Notes: generated by a model not told the origin, from the sequence alone. A stretch of 64,000 bases of DNA from Apostichopus japonicus (GCF_037975245.1 NC_092565.1:5932999-5996998), one strand, 5' to 3'. Shown: positions 1 to 17,255, numbered from the stretch's first letter. Numbers and translations are program-made.

Positions 1-85
1 CAACAGCTATTACAGTAGTTTGCAGTTTGCATTTCTAATGTGATATATGTACGACCGTAAAGGACTGTAGCATTTAAGTTCTTCT

Positions 86-93
86 TATATATA
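86..93 (+). promoter_or_regulatory. Candidate TATA box of P450 copy 1
   Basis: TATATATA lies 44 bases upstream of the start codon at 137 and is preserved 44 bases upstream of the start in copy 2. This would give a very short 5' UTR. Supported by position and conservation only, and the recent duplication makes conservation weak evidence. Confidence 0.4.
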
Positions 94-136
94 CCTATAC
101 TGACTATACAGAAAGGCCTGCTGTATCGCGGAAAAG

Positions 137-3100
137 ATGAATTTCTTTGACACGTTTATTACCCAGTGTGTATTTACTGGGGTACTCTGTGTACTATGTT
201 CTGTACTTCTCATAATATTACTCAAATGGACTCGAGTCAAGAAGCTGAAGTTACCGCCAGGACCAAAAGGTTGGCCTTTCATAGGTAATCTGCCGGTTCT
301 ATTTCAAGATCCTGGCACAACAAATGACGAATATTATTACACTCGATGTGCCAGACAGTACGGCGATATTTATAAATTAAAGCTTGGTTCAAAGATGATG
401 TACGTCCTATGTAAGTTTGACTATGTACGTGAGGCATTCAATCACAGTTACATCCAAGGAAGACCACCTGGCGTCGCCTACCAAATAGCATTTGGTCCTG
501 AAGCTAAAGGTAAGAAACATCAGTTATGATAAATATGTAATTAAGTGGAGTTTTCGTTAGAATGATACAAAAAAAGAATTGTGACCATCCGATGTATATT
601 ACTATAAAATAATCGATTGATTCTGATAAACACAATTTAACCTTTTAATTCGTAACTGTGAACTCCTGTACAATCATGGATATACGTCCTAAAATGACCT
701 ACAACGAAAATAATATATATTTTCCTTTTCCATAGGGATAATTTTTGCAAGTGGTTCGGAATGGAAAGTGATGAAACAGTTTGCAGTCGGTGTGTTTCGT
801 GAGCTGGGTGTTGGTAAAGGAGTATTCGAAACAAGAATCCGAGCTGAAACGGAACGGCTGATGTTGAAGCTCGACAGCATAGGTGGAAGTAGTATCTGTC
901 CCAATCTAATGGAGTTATTCTATATCGCTGTTTGTAACATAACTTGTGGTATCACATTTGGGACACAGTTTGACTATGAGGACAGTCGTTTCAAGGCGAT
1001 TGTCAATGTCATGCAAACTTATTCACACTCGATTGGACCCAGTGCGATTTTCTTGACAAGTCGACTATTGTGTGGTCTCCCTTTTGGACCCGGAAAAGCT
1101 ACCAGAGGTTGTCTGTCCAAATTTAAGGAATTTCTTGAGCTTGAAATAGAGAAACATGATAGTAAAAGCGCTTGTTCTGCCGAAAAGTCATCGTCGACTA
1201 CCTTCGTTGGAGCATTTCTGGGAGAATTGAACAAAGGTGCAGACGAGAACTTCAACAAGGTGAACCTAATAACTTGTTGTTTGGAACTGTTTTTCGCCGG
1301 AACTGAAACGACCAGTATTACCTTGTACTTCACCATTTTGTGTCTCGTTGCTAACCCAAAAGTTCGAGATGAGGCTCAGAGGGAAGTCGATGCTTTCATT
1401 ATAGACAATGGAATGATGCCGTGCTATGGAGATCGCTCGAAGCTGCCATATGTACAAAGTATCATACTCGAGGCCCATAGGATGCTGATTCTTGCTCCTC
1501 TTGGGTTAGCTCATGAAGCAGAACGGGATCTTCAGTTGTTTGGATATGACGTACCAAAGGGAACATTACTTGTCCCAAATGTCGGCAGCTTGTTCATGAA
1601 TCCGGAAATGTTTCCGGACCCAAAAACTTTCAAACCTGAACGGTATATTAAAGATGGTCACTTTGAAGCCGTTCCTGACGTGATTCCATTTTCAACAGGT
1701 GAGTTTCTATATGCGAGTTTCAAATGAAATACACAAACCCCGTCGTAAAAATTGACAAGCCTTGGCTTGTCCGCTCAGGTGAAGGAATCCATGCAGATAT
1801 GCTTTAATGACTATAGGAACATATTGCGAAACATTGAAAGAAGCAGAATGTTCACATATAAGATCAATTGATATTGATTATATACCCGGGATTGCTCAAA
1901 TATTTATTAGTTCAACTGTTTTATTTAATATAATCCCAGTGCTAACCGGTGTCAATTATAGAAACTGGTCTGATTCCATTCACATATTTGTATAACGTAC
2001 TCCTCATTCGTAAATCGCCAGCTACTTTATAGTCTTCTAGTAACATCTAACTGGTACTTGTTTCAAGCTAGCGTAAAATACTTATGTCACGTTGTGCGAT
2101 GTTTCCCGAATTAAGGTATCTTGGAGGGGCCATGGTCGTGGATTTGCAGGTTAAAACTCCGAACAAAAACGACGGTGAACATTATGGCAAAATAATAGTC
2201 TGAACTTGTATTCTAGCCATATGCGTAGGAGGCGGGGGCGCTGGGGGGAGGGGCTTCATCCCTCCCAACCAAAAAAGTTTGTGAAAATTCGGGCAATATG
2301 CTGAGAATTTTTTGGGCACCTACTGAAAGAAAAGTCATTTGCAATGTGTTTTTCAATCGTGTAACTGATATTATTATTATCATCATTATTGTAACGACTT
2401 CCCCAATAATTTTAACCAATATGGAAGGGTAATAACACGGAAAATGATTGTATGTTATTGGCGCGCGAAAAATGTTGGTTATATTTTTCGGGCAAGTCGT
2501 TACAGCCCCCCCCCCCAAAAAAAAAATCAAAGTAGGCTCCTACGCCTTTGATTCTAGCACATGCGAGGGGCATCTGACAGTTCCGGCTCCCTCGTTAATC
2601 AAGGTGATGAGTACCACTTCCATTCGTACACTCCAAAGTCAAAGCGATCAACCAAATTGGATTTGGTAAGATAGCTAAGAAAATGTTCCCCTAGCTGTTG
2701 CTTTGCGACGCCTTTCCCGAGGTTTTCGCTTTTCCTGAGCATTCCTGAGCTTTTCCTGAGGTAGACAAACAATTCCATTGGATTATAAAATATATAGGCT
2801 CTGTCTGGAGTAGGCTATGCCATTGTGGACTAGAGAACCAGCCTCTTATAAGAGGGCACTGAAATTCCACTAGCACCGTCTACTTACAGCGTTCCATGCG
2901 AAATTTGAACAAATAGGCAACATGTAAAGACACAAATATCACAGAACCGTTAACAAATACCAAAAACAAGTCGACAGCATTTGATTAACTTTTTCATTCC
3001 TTTAAGATAAAGTGCTTATAAAAAGAGTGGCTCATAAATCAAACGGTAGAGAATTCTAAGAAGCTCTTAAGTTAGGATACAGATAGTAAGTCAACCTCTA

Positions 3101-3656
3101 ACTCGGAGCAACGCAAAAATACATGTCTGAAGTAAATGTGTTAGTGACTCAACTAACACGTCAAGTTTCATCATTTTGGCGTTACGCTTTTTTCTATATA
3201 CGAAGTGAAAATAACATTTTCATGTAGAGTTATTCAACTTTTATAAGTTGAGGAAATAAACACTACTATAAAACAGGAATGTAAGGCCGCGATATCACTG
3301 AGTGATTTATTTGTCAAGCAGTCAATGTTTCTACCTAACTCTTTGTAAACTAAATACTGCAGCTGGTGATTCATCGATCACTGCAAGGTGGTTTTATTAA
3401 TTCGACTTGACTATATTTTCAACTGTTTCAATTACATTGGAACTTATTATCTTTTATTTTAGGAAGAAGGGCATGCCTTGGTGAACAACTTGCAAGAATG
3501 GAAATCTTCCTTTTTCTTACCAACCTGCTACATAGATACAATATCGACAAACCGGAAGGGACGGAGATGCCTAACATTCTGGAGGGACGTTGTGGCGGAA
3601 CCAGAGTCCCATTTCCTCACGCTGTTGTAATTTCGAAGAGAAACATTGCGACATGA
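137..3656 (+). CDS. Cytochrome P450, CYP2-clan, copy 1 (three exons)
   Basis: Exons 137-509, 736-1698 and 3463-3656 (GT-AG introns, all phase 1) join into 509 residues, a normal length for a microsomal P450. Visible parts: an N-terminal membrane anchor (about residues 10-30), the proline hinge LPPGPKGWP (39-47), the I-helix oxygen-activation motif AGTETT (312-317), the K-helix ExxR (E370-R373), the meander motif FKPERY, and the heme loop FSTGRRACLG with the heme-ligand Cys at 450. The second intron interrupts the heme-loop Gly codon. Family knowledge: such enzymes are ER heme monooxygenases using NADPH-P450 reductase to oxidise lipophilic substrates; the substrate here is unknown. Compared with copy 2 it has Cys71 instead of Trp and keeps Gly108 of the common GRP motif. 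The start was chosen because it gives the anchor sequence and is conserved in both copies. Confidence 0.93.
2223..2545. mobile_element. Short TIR element in intron 2 of P450 copy 1
   Basis: A G-rich left end starting GCGTAGGAG and a C-rich right end finishing CTCCTACGC form imperfect terminal inverted repeats around about 320 bp of non-coding sequence. The same element sits at 10898-11224 in copy 2, so it predates the duplication. A related G-rich block with a similar right end (TCCTATGCCTTTGAT) is near 6810-6885. No coding capacity; superfamily not assigned. Confidence 0.5.
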
Positions 3657-3681
3657 AGTAACAGTTAACATTCGGAACCTT

Positions 3682-3687
3682 AATAAA
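3682..3687 (+). other. Polyadenylation signal AATAAA of P450 copy 1
   Basis: AATAAA 26 bases after the stop codon, conserved in copy 2 at 12362-12367. Confidence 0.6.
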
Positions 3688-3734
3688 TGATACACATTCA
3701 AAACAGTATAATTTGAATATTAAAGAATGACCTC

Positions 3735-7551
<3,817 letters not shown>

Positions 7552-8673
7552 TAATAGGGTTGAAGGCTCTTCCTTTAATATATCAGGTGTAATTATGTTC
7601 ATAATGTTTCCCATTTAAAAGAATATCGCCAAAATATTTATTCAGTCTTGTGATATTAATAAGGCGGAATGAAGCTTCAAAATCCATGGAAATCCACTTG
7701 TGACTTTTTTTTCCCATTCTTTCCCATTTAAAAGAAAATATACCCTTATGATTTTTATTCAAATTTTGGCCAAAATCGCGACCTTTTTACTTAATTTCCT
7801 TTTTTAAATGTTTATTTATTTTCTTATCAAACCCATAACAGTACTGATTTACAAAAGTCGAGTACTATTGTCTTCGGATTCGCCTCTAGTCAGCGAGGTT
7901 TGAATAAATGTCCGTTTTCAGTTTCAACAGTCTAGCGCTCTATTTTAACTTAAATCGGCAGAGCGCCCTTGAATTACATTCAACGTCACTTTTTCCTTAA
8001 AATATTTGTAACCCGTTGTATACATGAAAAATGTTATGTTCTTCAATGGAGTTTTGTGTTGCATCTGAGGAACTAGGTGGCCAATAGTAATGGTCTGTGT
8101 ACTAGAGTTGGAAGTTGTGTCACTGTTATTGATGACCCCACATGTGTTTAAAGGTTCATTGAGTGTTTCAAAGAAATTTTATTAGATCAACATTTCTTCA
8201 ACTCACCGCAATAGCACGAATGACACGCAACAAGGTCAAATTGTTGGACAATGTTCGTCTGTTACTTTCAATTGCTCTAAATGTTACGTGACAAGTGAAG
8301 AGTACGTGATGATGTATGTATTTCATACGGGGTTGTAATATCCGATCATCATCGACAAGCATGTGTGAAAATCAATTCAAGTAGCTGCTTTGTTACTCAA
8401 ATATTTACAAAAGCACCGATTAGCAGTCAGTAATTGACTTAATTCTGTCACATGACCGGCTGAGGTAACCTCTAAAGTGGATTTGAAACGGCGACTACTT
8501 CCACAATAACCAAGACTTCGAAACCATTACCCCCGAGGTCATTTATTACCCAATGTTTAACGTAGAAAGTTTAGTGTGTTTCGGTATAAGTATAACGTTT
8601 GATAATTACATATTGTGTATTGTGCTAAATCTGACCTTGTACCTCCTTTTATGTTTGGGTGTCAGAGCGATCG
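7552..8673. other. Unique spacer upstream of P450 copy 2
   Basis: About 1.1 kb between the two duplicated units with no similarity seen elsewhere in the window. It has no convincing coding potential. It would hold the distal promoter of P450 copy 2; the matching region of copy 1 is outside the window. No specific binding site is claimed. Confidence 0.6.
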
Positions 8674-8754
8674 CAACAGCTATTAGTTTTGCAGTTTGCA
8701 TTACTACTGTGATATATGTACGACCGTAAAGGACTGTAGCATTTAAGTTCTTCT

Positions 8755-8762
8755 TATATATA
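8755..8762 (+). promoter_or_regulatory. Candidate TATA box of P450 copy 2
   Basis: TATATATA 44 bases upstream of the start codon at 8806, same spacing as in copy 1. Confidence 0.4.
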
Positions 8763-8805
8763 CCTATACTGACTATACAGAAAGGCCTGCTGTATCGCGG
8801 AAAAG

Positions 8806-11800
8806 ATGAATTTCGTTGACACGTTTATTACCCAGAGTGTATTTACTGCGGTAATCTGTGTGCTATGTTCTGTACTTCTCATAATATTACTCAAATGGAC
8901 TCGAGTCAAGAAGCTGAAGTTACCGCCAGGACCAAAAGGTTGGCCTTTCATAGGTAATCTGCCGGTTCTATTTCAAGATCCTGGCACAACCAATGACGAA
9001 TATTATTACACTCGATGGGCCAGACAGTACGGCGATATTTACAAATTAAAGCTTGGTTCAAAGATGATGTACGTCCTATGTAAGTTTGACTATGTACGTG
9101 AGGCATTCAATCACAGTTACATCCAAAGAAGACCACCTGGCGTCGCCTACCAAATAGCATTTGGTCCTGAAGCTAAAGGTAAGAAACATCCAATTATGAT
9201 AAATATGTAAATAAGTGGAGTTTTCGTTAGAATGATACAAAAAAAAAAGAATTGTGACCATCCGATGTATATTACTATAAAATAATCGATTTATTCTGAT
9301 AAACACAATTTAACCTTTTAATTCGTAACTGTGAACTCCTGTACAATCATGGATATAAGTCCTAAAATGACCTACAACGAAAATAATATATATTTTCCTT
9401 TTCCATAGGGATAGTTCTTGCAAGTGGTTCGGAATGGAAAGTGATGAAACAGTTTGCAGTCGGTGTGTTTCGTGAGCTGGGTGTTGGTAAAGGAGTATTC
9501 GAAACAAGAATCCGAGCTGAAACGGAACGGCTGATGTTGAAGCTCGACAGCATAGGTGGAAGTAGTAGTATCTGTCCCAATCTAATGGAGTTATTCTATA
9601 TCGCTGTTTGTAACATAACTTGTGGTATCACATTTGGGATACAGTTTGACTATGACGACAGTCGTTTCAAGGCGATTGTCAATGTCATGCAAACTTTTTC
9701 ACACTCGATTGGACCCAGTGCGATTGTCTTGACAAGTCGACTATTGTGTGGTCTCCCTTTTGGACCCGGAAAAGCTACCAGAGGTTGTCTGTCCAAATTT
9801 AAGGAATTTCTTGAGCTTGAAATAGAGAAACATGATAGTAAAAGCGCTTGTTCTGCCGAAAAGTCATCGTCGACTACCTTCGTTGGAGCATTTCTGGGAG
9901 AATTGAATAAAGGTGCAGACGAGAACTTCAACAAGGTGAACCTAATAACTTGTTGTTTGGAACTGTTTTTCGCAGGAACTGAAACGACCAGTATTACCTT
10001 GTACTTCACCATTTTGTGTCTCGTTGCTAACCCCAAAGTTCGAGATGAGGCTCAGAGGGAAGTCGATGCTTTCATTATAGACAATGGAATGATGCCGTGC
10101 TATGGAGATCGTTCGAAGCTGCCATATGTACAAAGTATCATACTCGAGGCCCATAGGATGCTGATTCTTACTCCCCTTGGGTTAGCTCATGAAGCAGAGC
10201 GGGATCTTCAGTTGTTTGGATACGACGTACCAAAGGGAACTTTACTTGTCCCAAATGTCGGCAGCTTGTTCATGAATCCGGAAATGTTTCCGGACCCAAA
10301 AACTTTCAAACCTGAACGGTATATTAAAGATGGTCACTTTGAAGCCGTTCCTGACGTGATTCCATTTTCAACAGGTGAGTTTCCACATGCGAGTTTCAAA
10401 TGAAATACACAAACCCCCGTCGTAAAAATTGACAAGCCTTGGCTTGTCCGCTCAGGTGAAGGAATCCATGCAGATATGCTCTAATGACTATAGGAACATG
10501 TTGCGAAACATTGAAAGAAGCAGAATGTTCACATATAAGATCAATTGATATTGATTATATACCCGGGATTGCTCAAATATTTATAGTTCAACTGTTTTAT
10601 TTCATATAATCCCAGTGATAACCGGTGTCAATTATAGAAACTGGTCTGATTCCATTCAAATATTTGTATAACGTACTCCTCATTCGTAAATCGCCAGCTA
10701 TACTTAGTCTTCTAGTAACATCTAGCTGGTAATTGTTTCAAGCTATCGTAAAATACTTATGTAACGTTGTGCGATGTTTCCCGAATTAAGGTATCTTGGA
10801 GGGGCCATGGTCGTGGATTTGCAGGTTAAAACTCCGAACAAAAACGACGGTGAACATTATGGCAAAATAATAGTCTCAACTTGTATTCTAGCCATATGCG
10901 TAGGAGGCGGGGGGCGCTGAGGGGGGGGGGGCTTCATCCCTCCCAACCAAAAAAGTTTGTGAAAATTCGGGCAATATGCTGAGAATTTTTTGGGCACCTA
11001 TTGAAAGAAAAGTCATTTGCAATGTGTTTTTCAATCGTTTAACTGATATTATTATTATCATCATTATTGTAACGACTTCCCCAATAATTTTAACCAATAT
11101 GGAAGGGTAATAACACGGAAAATGATTGTATGTTATTGGCGCGCGAAAAATGTTGGTTATATTTTTCGGGCAAGTCGTTACAGCCCCCCCCCCCCCAAAA
11201 AAAAATCAAAGTAGGCTCCTACGCCTTTGATTCTAGCACATGCGAGGGGCATCTGACAGTACCGGCTCCCTCGTTAATCAAGGTGATGAGTACCACTTCC
11301 ATTCGTACACTCCAAAGTCAAAGCGATCAACCAAATTGGATTTGGTAAGATAGCTAAGAAAATGTTCCCCTAGCTGTTGCTTTGCGACGCCTTTCCCGAG
11401 GTTTTCGCTTTTCCTGAGCTTTCCTGAGCTTTTCCTGAGGTAGACAAACAATTCCATTGGATTATAAAATATATAGGCTCTGTCTGGAGTAGGCTATGCC
11501 ATTGTGGACTAGAGAACCAGCCTCTTATAAGAGGGCACTGAAATTCCACTAGCACCGTCTACTTACAGCGTTCCATGCGAAATTTGAACAAAAAGGCAAC
11601 ATGTGAAGACACAAATATCACAGAACCGTTAAAAAATACCAAAAACAAATCGACAGCATTTGATTAACTTTTTCATTCCTTTAAGATAAAGTGCTTATAA
11701 AAAGAGTGGCTCATAAATCAAACGGTAGAGAATTCTAAGAAGCTCTTAAGTTAGGATACAGATAGTAAGTCAACCTCTAACTCGGAGCAACGCAAAAATA

Positions 11801-12336
11801 CATGTCTGAAGTAAATGTGTTAGTGACTCAACTAACACGTCAAGTTTCATCATTTTGGAGTTACGCTTGTTAATATATACGAAGTGAAAAATAACATTTT
11901 CATGTAGAGTTATTCAACTTTTATAAGTTGAGGAAATAAACACTACTATAAAACAGGAATGTAAGGCCGCGATATCACTGAGTGATTTATTTGTCAAGCA
12001 GTCAATGTTTCTACCTAACTCTTTGTAAACTAAATACTGCAGCTGGTGATTCATCGATCACTGCAAGGTGGTTTTATTAATTCGACTTGACTATATTTTC
12101 AACTGTTTCAATTACATTGGAACTTATTATCTTTTATTTTAGGAAGAAGGGCATGCCTTGGTGAACAACTTGCAAGAATGGAAATCTTCCTTTTTCTTAC
12201 CAACCTGCTACATAGATACAATATCGACAAACCGGAAGGGACGGAGATGCCTAACATTCTGGAGGGACGTTGTGGCGGAACCAGAGTCCCATTTCCTCAC
12301 ACTGTTGTAATTTCGAAGAGAAACATTGCGACATGA
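8806..12336 (+). CDS. Cytochrome P450, CYP2-clan, copy 2 (three exons)
   Basis: Exons 8806-9178, 9409-10374 and 12143-12336 join into 510 residues, one more than copy 1 because of an added Ser codon in exon 2. All P450 hallmarks are intact: membrane anchor, LPPGPKGWP hinge, AGTETT I-helix motif, ExxR, FKPERY, and the heme loop FSTGRRACLG with Cys451. Differences from copy 1 include F4V, C11S, G15A, L17I, C71W, G108R, I127V and F128L, with further scattered changes in exon 2 (for example Thr to Ile in the stretch before the YDDS motif, and Ala to Thr in LILTPLG just after ExxR). The gene is complete and looks functional. It is probably also a microsomal monooxygenase; substrate differences from copy 1 are possible but unproven. 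Confidence 0.93.
10898..11224. mobile_element. Short TIR element in intron 2 of P450 copy 2
   Basis: Orthologous position to the element at 2223-2545, with the same GCGTAGGAG and CTCCTACGC ends and slightly different G and C homopolymer lengths. Confidence 0.5.
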
Positions 12337-12361
12337 AGTAACAGTTAACATTCGGAACCTT

Positions 12362-12367
12362 AATAAA
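12362..12367 (+). other. Polyadenylation signal AATAAA of P450 copy 2
   Basis: AATAAA 26 bases after the stop codon, matching copy 1. Confidence 0.6.
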
Positions 12368-12414
12368 TGATACACATTCAAAACAGTATAATTTGAATAT
12401 TAAAGAATGACCTC

Positions 12415-12420
<6 letters not shown>

Positions 12421-12498
<78 letters not shown>

Positions 12499-12526
12499 GT
12501 ATATATATATATATATATATACATAT

Positions 12527-12606
<80 letters not shown>
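12421..12606. repeat. (TA)n microsatellite downstream of P450 copy 2
   Basis: Counterpart of 3741-3922 with differently placed TG and TACA interruptions. Confidence 0.95.
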
Positions 12607-12609
<3 letters not shown>

Positions 12610-14915
12610 TTTCCATTGCAACATTACGTGTGCAATATTTTGTCCCACCACGGATGCAAGTATTACTGTAGGCTAGTATAGACGTACTAGTACTACTAGG
12701 GAAAGTACAGGGTAGTCCTTAAAATACTTATTCAAATCACCTGTCAACAGCACCAGTGATAGATGTTTTACGTCATACATGAATGTTAAGGTCCAGAAAA
12801 AATCATGCAATTAGAGTGGTGGTGTAACATGGTAAAAAAAAGTTTTGTATGGAACATGTTTGAATGAGACATTTGTAAACACTATAGCCTATAGTTACTA
12901 TTTACTGATTGGATAATTATCAAAATTATATTCCTTTAGGGCACTTATGCTTATCTATGGTAAATACACACATTAATTAATAATAACCATAGTAACATTC
13001 ATAATGAACACTTGTTTAATTAGGTCATAATTACCAAAGTTGCTAATATCTAAGATTTAGCTAATTGTACATACCTAAATACAGTAAATTTATTCAGAAT
13101 GTGAAGAAACTGCTGAATATTTCCTTTGGCTAATTTCCAAATCAGAAAACATTCATGATAATAATGGACATAAAACATATTCATATTAGTATGTACATTA
13201 ATACAACATAATTGCACTGGAAGCTATCGATGTAGCCTTAAAAGTCCGTGCATGTAACGTGTATTTAATAGGCCTATTTGCTGCACTTTACATGTATACA
13301 AGATACTGTGTATTGTAAGCTACAAATTAATAAATCAGTACAAAACAATGTGGTTGGGAAATTGGGAAACTATTAATGCCTTGGTAACATTAGGTAGACC
13401 CAACACAGAGCAGCCTTTTTTTGTGGACCATTCATATAAGTTTGGTTATGTCAGTGGTGAAAGCTTCCACATTCCAACCAGGAGGTCCAGTGTTAAATCT
13501 TAGCAGAGTCATACAAAAATGTGGGGCCCGCTGCCTCTCACCAGGGAGTTGTTCCATAACAACTCCCTGCTCTCACTTAGTGCTCAGCGTTTATAGAGAG
13601 AGTGAGAGACATGGTGTAGGTAACAAGGGAGACAATTGATAGGCTACTGCAAGCTGATTGTGCATGGGTGCGACAATCTCGGCATATATTTAATTGAATT
13701 AAATTGTAAGTTTACAGGTAGGTGGCTCAACAACTAATTGCAGAGAATTACAAAACCACATATAATTGACATCAATGAATTGGATTCACATGTATTTTTT
13801 TGTGTGTGTAAATTCTTGACTAAATATATTTGAAATTTGTAACTTTTTTATTGTTTGTGGCTGATGATGTTGGGGTAGGCTAATCCAGACGCGGGATCAT
13901 AGAAGGAGGCTAGTGGGGGCATACACTATAATGTGTAGCTGAGCAGAATAGATGTTGTTGAGTCACATTGGGCACATTTCTAACTGTGTGCTACACAAAA
14001 TTAAAAATATTGTCCCTATAATCAACACACACACAACATTACAGTATGATATCCCATACCTTATACAATTAATTGTCTCATTCGTAACAAAAAAATGACT
14101 GATTATATAACTTAAATTAAATAGTTTAAATAAGTTTATTTATTACATTTATGATTGGTGATATATATATATGATTGGTATTGAAAATTTCATTTAAAAA
14201 TGTCAATTAACTCATGGCTGTAATTGTAAACATGTATATATTAGCATTATCATATATCCCCCACATAAAATTGTAACTTTCTAATTCTAGGTATTAATTA
14301 ATTTAATTACAAAATGTTCCGTATGAAGCACTACTTAATGATTTTTGTTAATATGGCATTATACATCAAATTTTGGCAATGTTCACTATTACATCATTTT
14401 TTTAATGAAAATTTCACAACTAGGGGCACCTTAACTTGGGTCTGCCCACTACTGGCCTAGCTACATGTTCTAACTAGTCCTCAAGCAGGACCCTGGTTAC
14501 ATTACATTGCAAAAACCTTCACAGTGTATAGGTAGGCCTAGGCCTATAGGTGAAGGTTTGTGTAAATGTACACCATAAGCAGGGCCCTGCTCAAGGACTA
14601 GCTGGTAAGTAGTATAGTATATAGTGAAGGGACCAAATTTGGAACATGTGTCAGAGTTTGATCCCCTAACATTTTCACAATGAAGCAGTGATGTAAATAT
14701 TTAACTGAATCTGCCATTTCCATGAAAAGTATACTGTAATTCAAAGCAATCATCAACTTGCCAATATTGACCCCTGAACTTTGAAATGATTCTCCTAAAA
14801 TCAATTTAACTTCCTAACTTTTTAAGATTGAAGCTGGTTACTCTGCAAAGAATAAAAAGTGACCTGATGCCGGGCTAGTTGAATGATGTTTATCAAAAGT
14901 TGTATGAGGGAGGGG

Positions 14916-15159
14916 CCCAGCAAACACAAAACGTTATCATAACATTTTTGAAAGAGCCTCTAAAATATGTTTTTATAACGTTAAATGTGGTGTTATAATT
15001 TATGAGATACTAATGTTATATAATATTTTAACGAAAAAATGTTTTGAAATAATAGCCTGAAAACGCTTCGTGACATATTTATTACACTACAAATAAAGTT
15101 ACCAAAACAAAAGACGAAACGTTTTAATAACGTTTTAAAACGTGTTTGTGTTTGCTGGG
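14916..15159. mobile_element. 244-bp TIR element (MITE-like) private to copy 2
   Basis: Starts CCCAGCAAACACAAA and ends with its reverse complement TTTGTGTTTGCTGGG, followed on each inner side by ACGTT-rich sequence. It interrupts a G-run: copy 1 has an uninterrupted G-run at about 6200-6212 joined directly to TTGCATC, which is an empty site. The inside is AT-rich and non-coding with repeated AACGTT motifs. The target-site duplication cannot be resolved because the site is poly-G. Non-autonomous DNA transposon; superfamily not assigned. Confidence 0.85.
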
Positions 15160-16010
15160 GTGGTTGCATCATATCATATGTATATCATAGATCATATATC
15201 AGCATACTGAAGTGTAAAAGGAATGGGCTTAAAACATGTATTCCTACTTGTAATAAAAAATGTTGAAATGTGGCGTTTAGTGGATCCAAACCTCAAGTCC
15301 TAGAAATTGCCGTAGTAAACACTTAAGTATACACATCAAACCAAAAATAGAGCATCAATATGTCTTTGAATATATCAGAACCATCACTCTAGGATAATTG
15401 TGTGAACATTCTAGAAAATACGAATCAAAAAGCTGAAAATGGTTTGTGACGGATGTTGGATATTTCAGTCAGGGTCTGGGGTCTGCTTAGTACTGTATGT
15501 GACAGCCCAAGTACATTTATGGGCAGACATATTGGAGTTGAAAGCTATTCTGAAATGGGAGCAGAACTTCGCTCCTGAAAATATGATGGCTGACATAGGA
15601 GAGATGTCTTAATTAGGGGAGTGAATTGGTAATATTTAAAAAAAAAAAATAAGGGCGCTAAAAAATAGATGCAATCTGGTAAGCAGTCTGCTTGCAACGT
15701 TTTTTTTATGTTAAAGAGAACATTGACTGTATTTATATTTATTTTACCTCAGAACATATGGGTTGTTGGGGGCTTGGGGAGGGGGGGGGTGAAGTCTCCC
15801 CTGCTATTCGGTTCCTATGCCTTTGATCATTGGTCTGTATTTCTACCAAAGAAATCACCCCAGTTGAGGGGTATGCATACTCCCATCATACACCCCCCCC
15901 CCTTTTTCATATATATAGAATAAGGCTTGGCTAGTCTAATGGCACTGGCACGTGCAACATAACACCAAAGGTAAACTTTCAGATGTAGAAGTCTACATCT
16001 TTTAATTTGA

Positions 16011-16507
16011 AATTCTAGGACCCATAGGAGCAGAATAGTTCAAAATGGTGAACAAGGGGGACTGAACCAGACATCTACCTCTACAACTTAACCCTAGCCC
16101 TCACTACATGATTGGTACCCTGATTTTAAACCTGCTTAATGAGTTCCTCATCCATGCAGTGCTGTGGCAGTGACTATACACATATCAGTTGCAGAAACAG
16201 TGCAAGACAGTGACTGTGTCTCTGAAGCACAGTTAACTGTGCTCTGTAAACCTTGACGGAGTCAAACTTAGGTGATATATTCAGAGTTCTTCTAAATCTT
16301 ACCCTTTGCCTTCAATTGCCCCATTGCCCCCATCCAATAATTCTTCAGAGTCATACTGCATACACAAGTGCAGTATATATTTACATAACTTCAAGTTTTG
16401 CTGAAACGCAACATTCACTAGACCCTGTCCAGGGTATTTTCACATGACATAGTATCACTGCCATCCTCTTCTCCGCTTTCCGTACTTTGGCTCTCTCTAA
16501 TAATGTC
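16011..16507. other. About 0.5 kb present only in P450 unit 2
   Basis: Between the sequences matching about 7110 and 7112 of copy 1, copy 2 has roughly 490 extra bases. No terminal repeats or target duplication are clear, so this may be a deletion in copy 1 rather than an insertion. A 64-codon open frame inside has no recognisable features. Confidence 0.6.
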
Positions 16508-17255
16508 TACTCACTGTATGTATAACTGAAGCCTAGACTAAGCCTAAACCAGTTGTAGCAGATAATGTTGTATGAGGTCTACATACTAAGTGGAGTGGCT
16601 GCTGCATGTTAATACCTTACACAGAGAATGTTTTCAGTCTTATAATCCACTAGGGTACAGTATGCCATTTCCTGCTCCTGCATATGAGCATCAAGGATTT
16701 TTAGCTATACTCACTGTAATTGATTGTCTGCTGTTTTGAAAATTTTCAGACAAAGTTGAAGTCCAGAGCAATCGCAAAGAAATACCAGTGCTACCCATCA
16801 ATTATAGAGAGTAAGATAATTTGCCTTGTTTTTCTTTGCCAAGCGACAAATTTGAATGTTTCATCATACAATCTGCCCCCCTCCCCCACCTCTCTTCCCC
16901 TATGATTGTCTTTAAGAACAATGTAAAAACCTAATTGCACGATCTTTAAGTGGACTGGATATGCTCTTGAGGTGAACAGTATATCTACCTGTAAATAAAG
17001 TTTCAGTAAGATTTCTTTTAGACTATTGTACATGTATTGTTTCAACATGTTACATGGTTTACAAATCCTGATTAGCCAGATTTGGGCCAATTGTCTTGTT
17101 CTATATTCGTAGCAACTTAACAGTTGTACTAGACTGACAATATCAGATTAACATGCATGTTCTCTACAGACCTGGAATACATTGGATATGTCATGAAGGT
17201 CAGTTTGAGAGGAATCAGCTGAACTAAAGAAAAATAACTTTTCATAACTTTTCAG

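Larger units (their letters stand above)
8674..16945 (+). repeat. Direct segmental duplication, copy 2 (P450 unit)
   Basis: Second copy of the segment at 1-7551. It starts at the CAACAGCTATT motif and ends after the shared AATGTAAAAACCTAATTGCA stretch. It differs by microsatellite length, small indels, a 244-bp TIR element (14916-15159) and about 0.5 kb of extra sequence (about 16011-16507). Confidence 0.93.

Noticed and set aside
1019-1478. Antisense open frames over the P450 exons (also 9650-10154)
   Set aside because: Shadows of the + strand coding exons; the P450 frame explains the conservation.
2213-2669. Open frames in P450 intron 2, apparently repeated in copy 2
   Set aside because: They lie in a TIR element with homopolymer tracts; start, frame and length change between the two copies.
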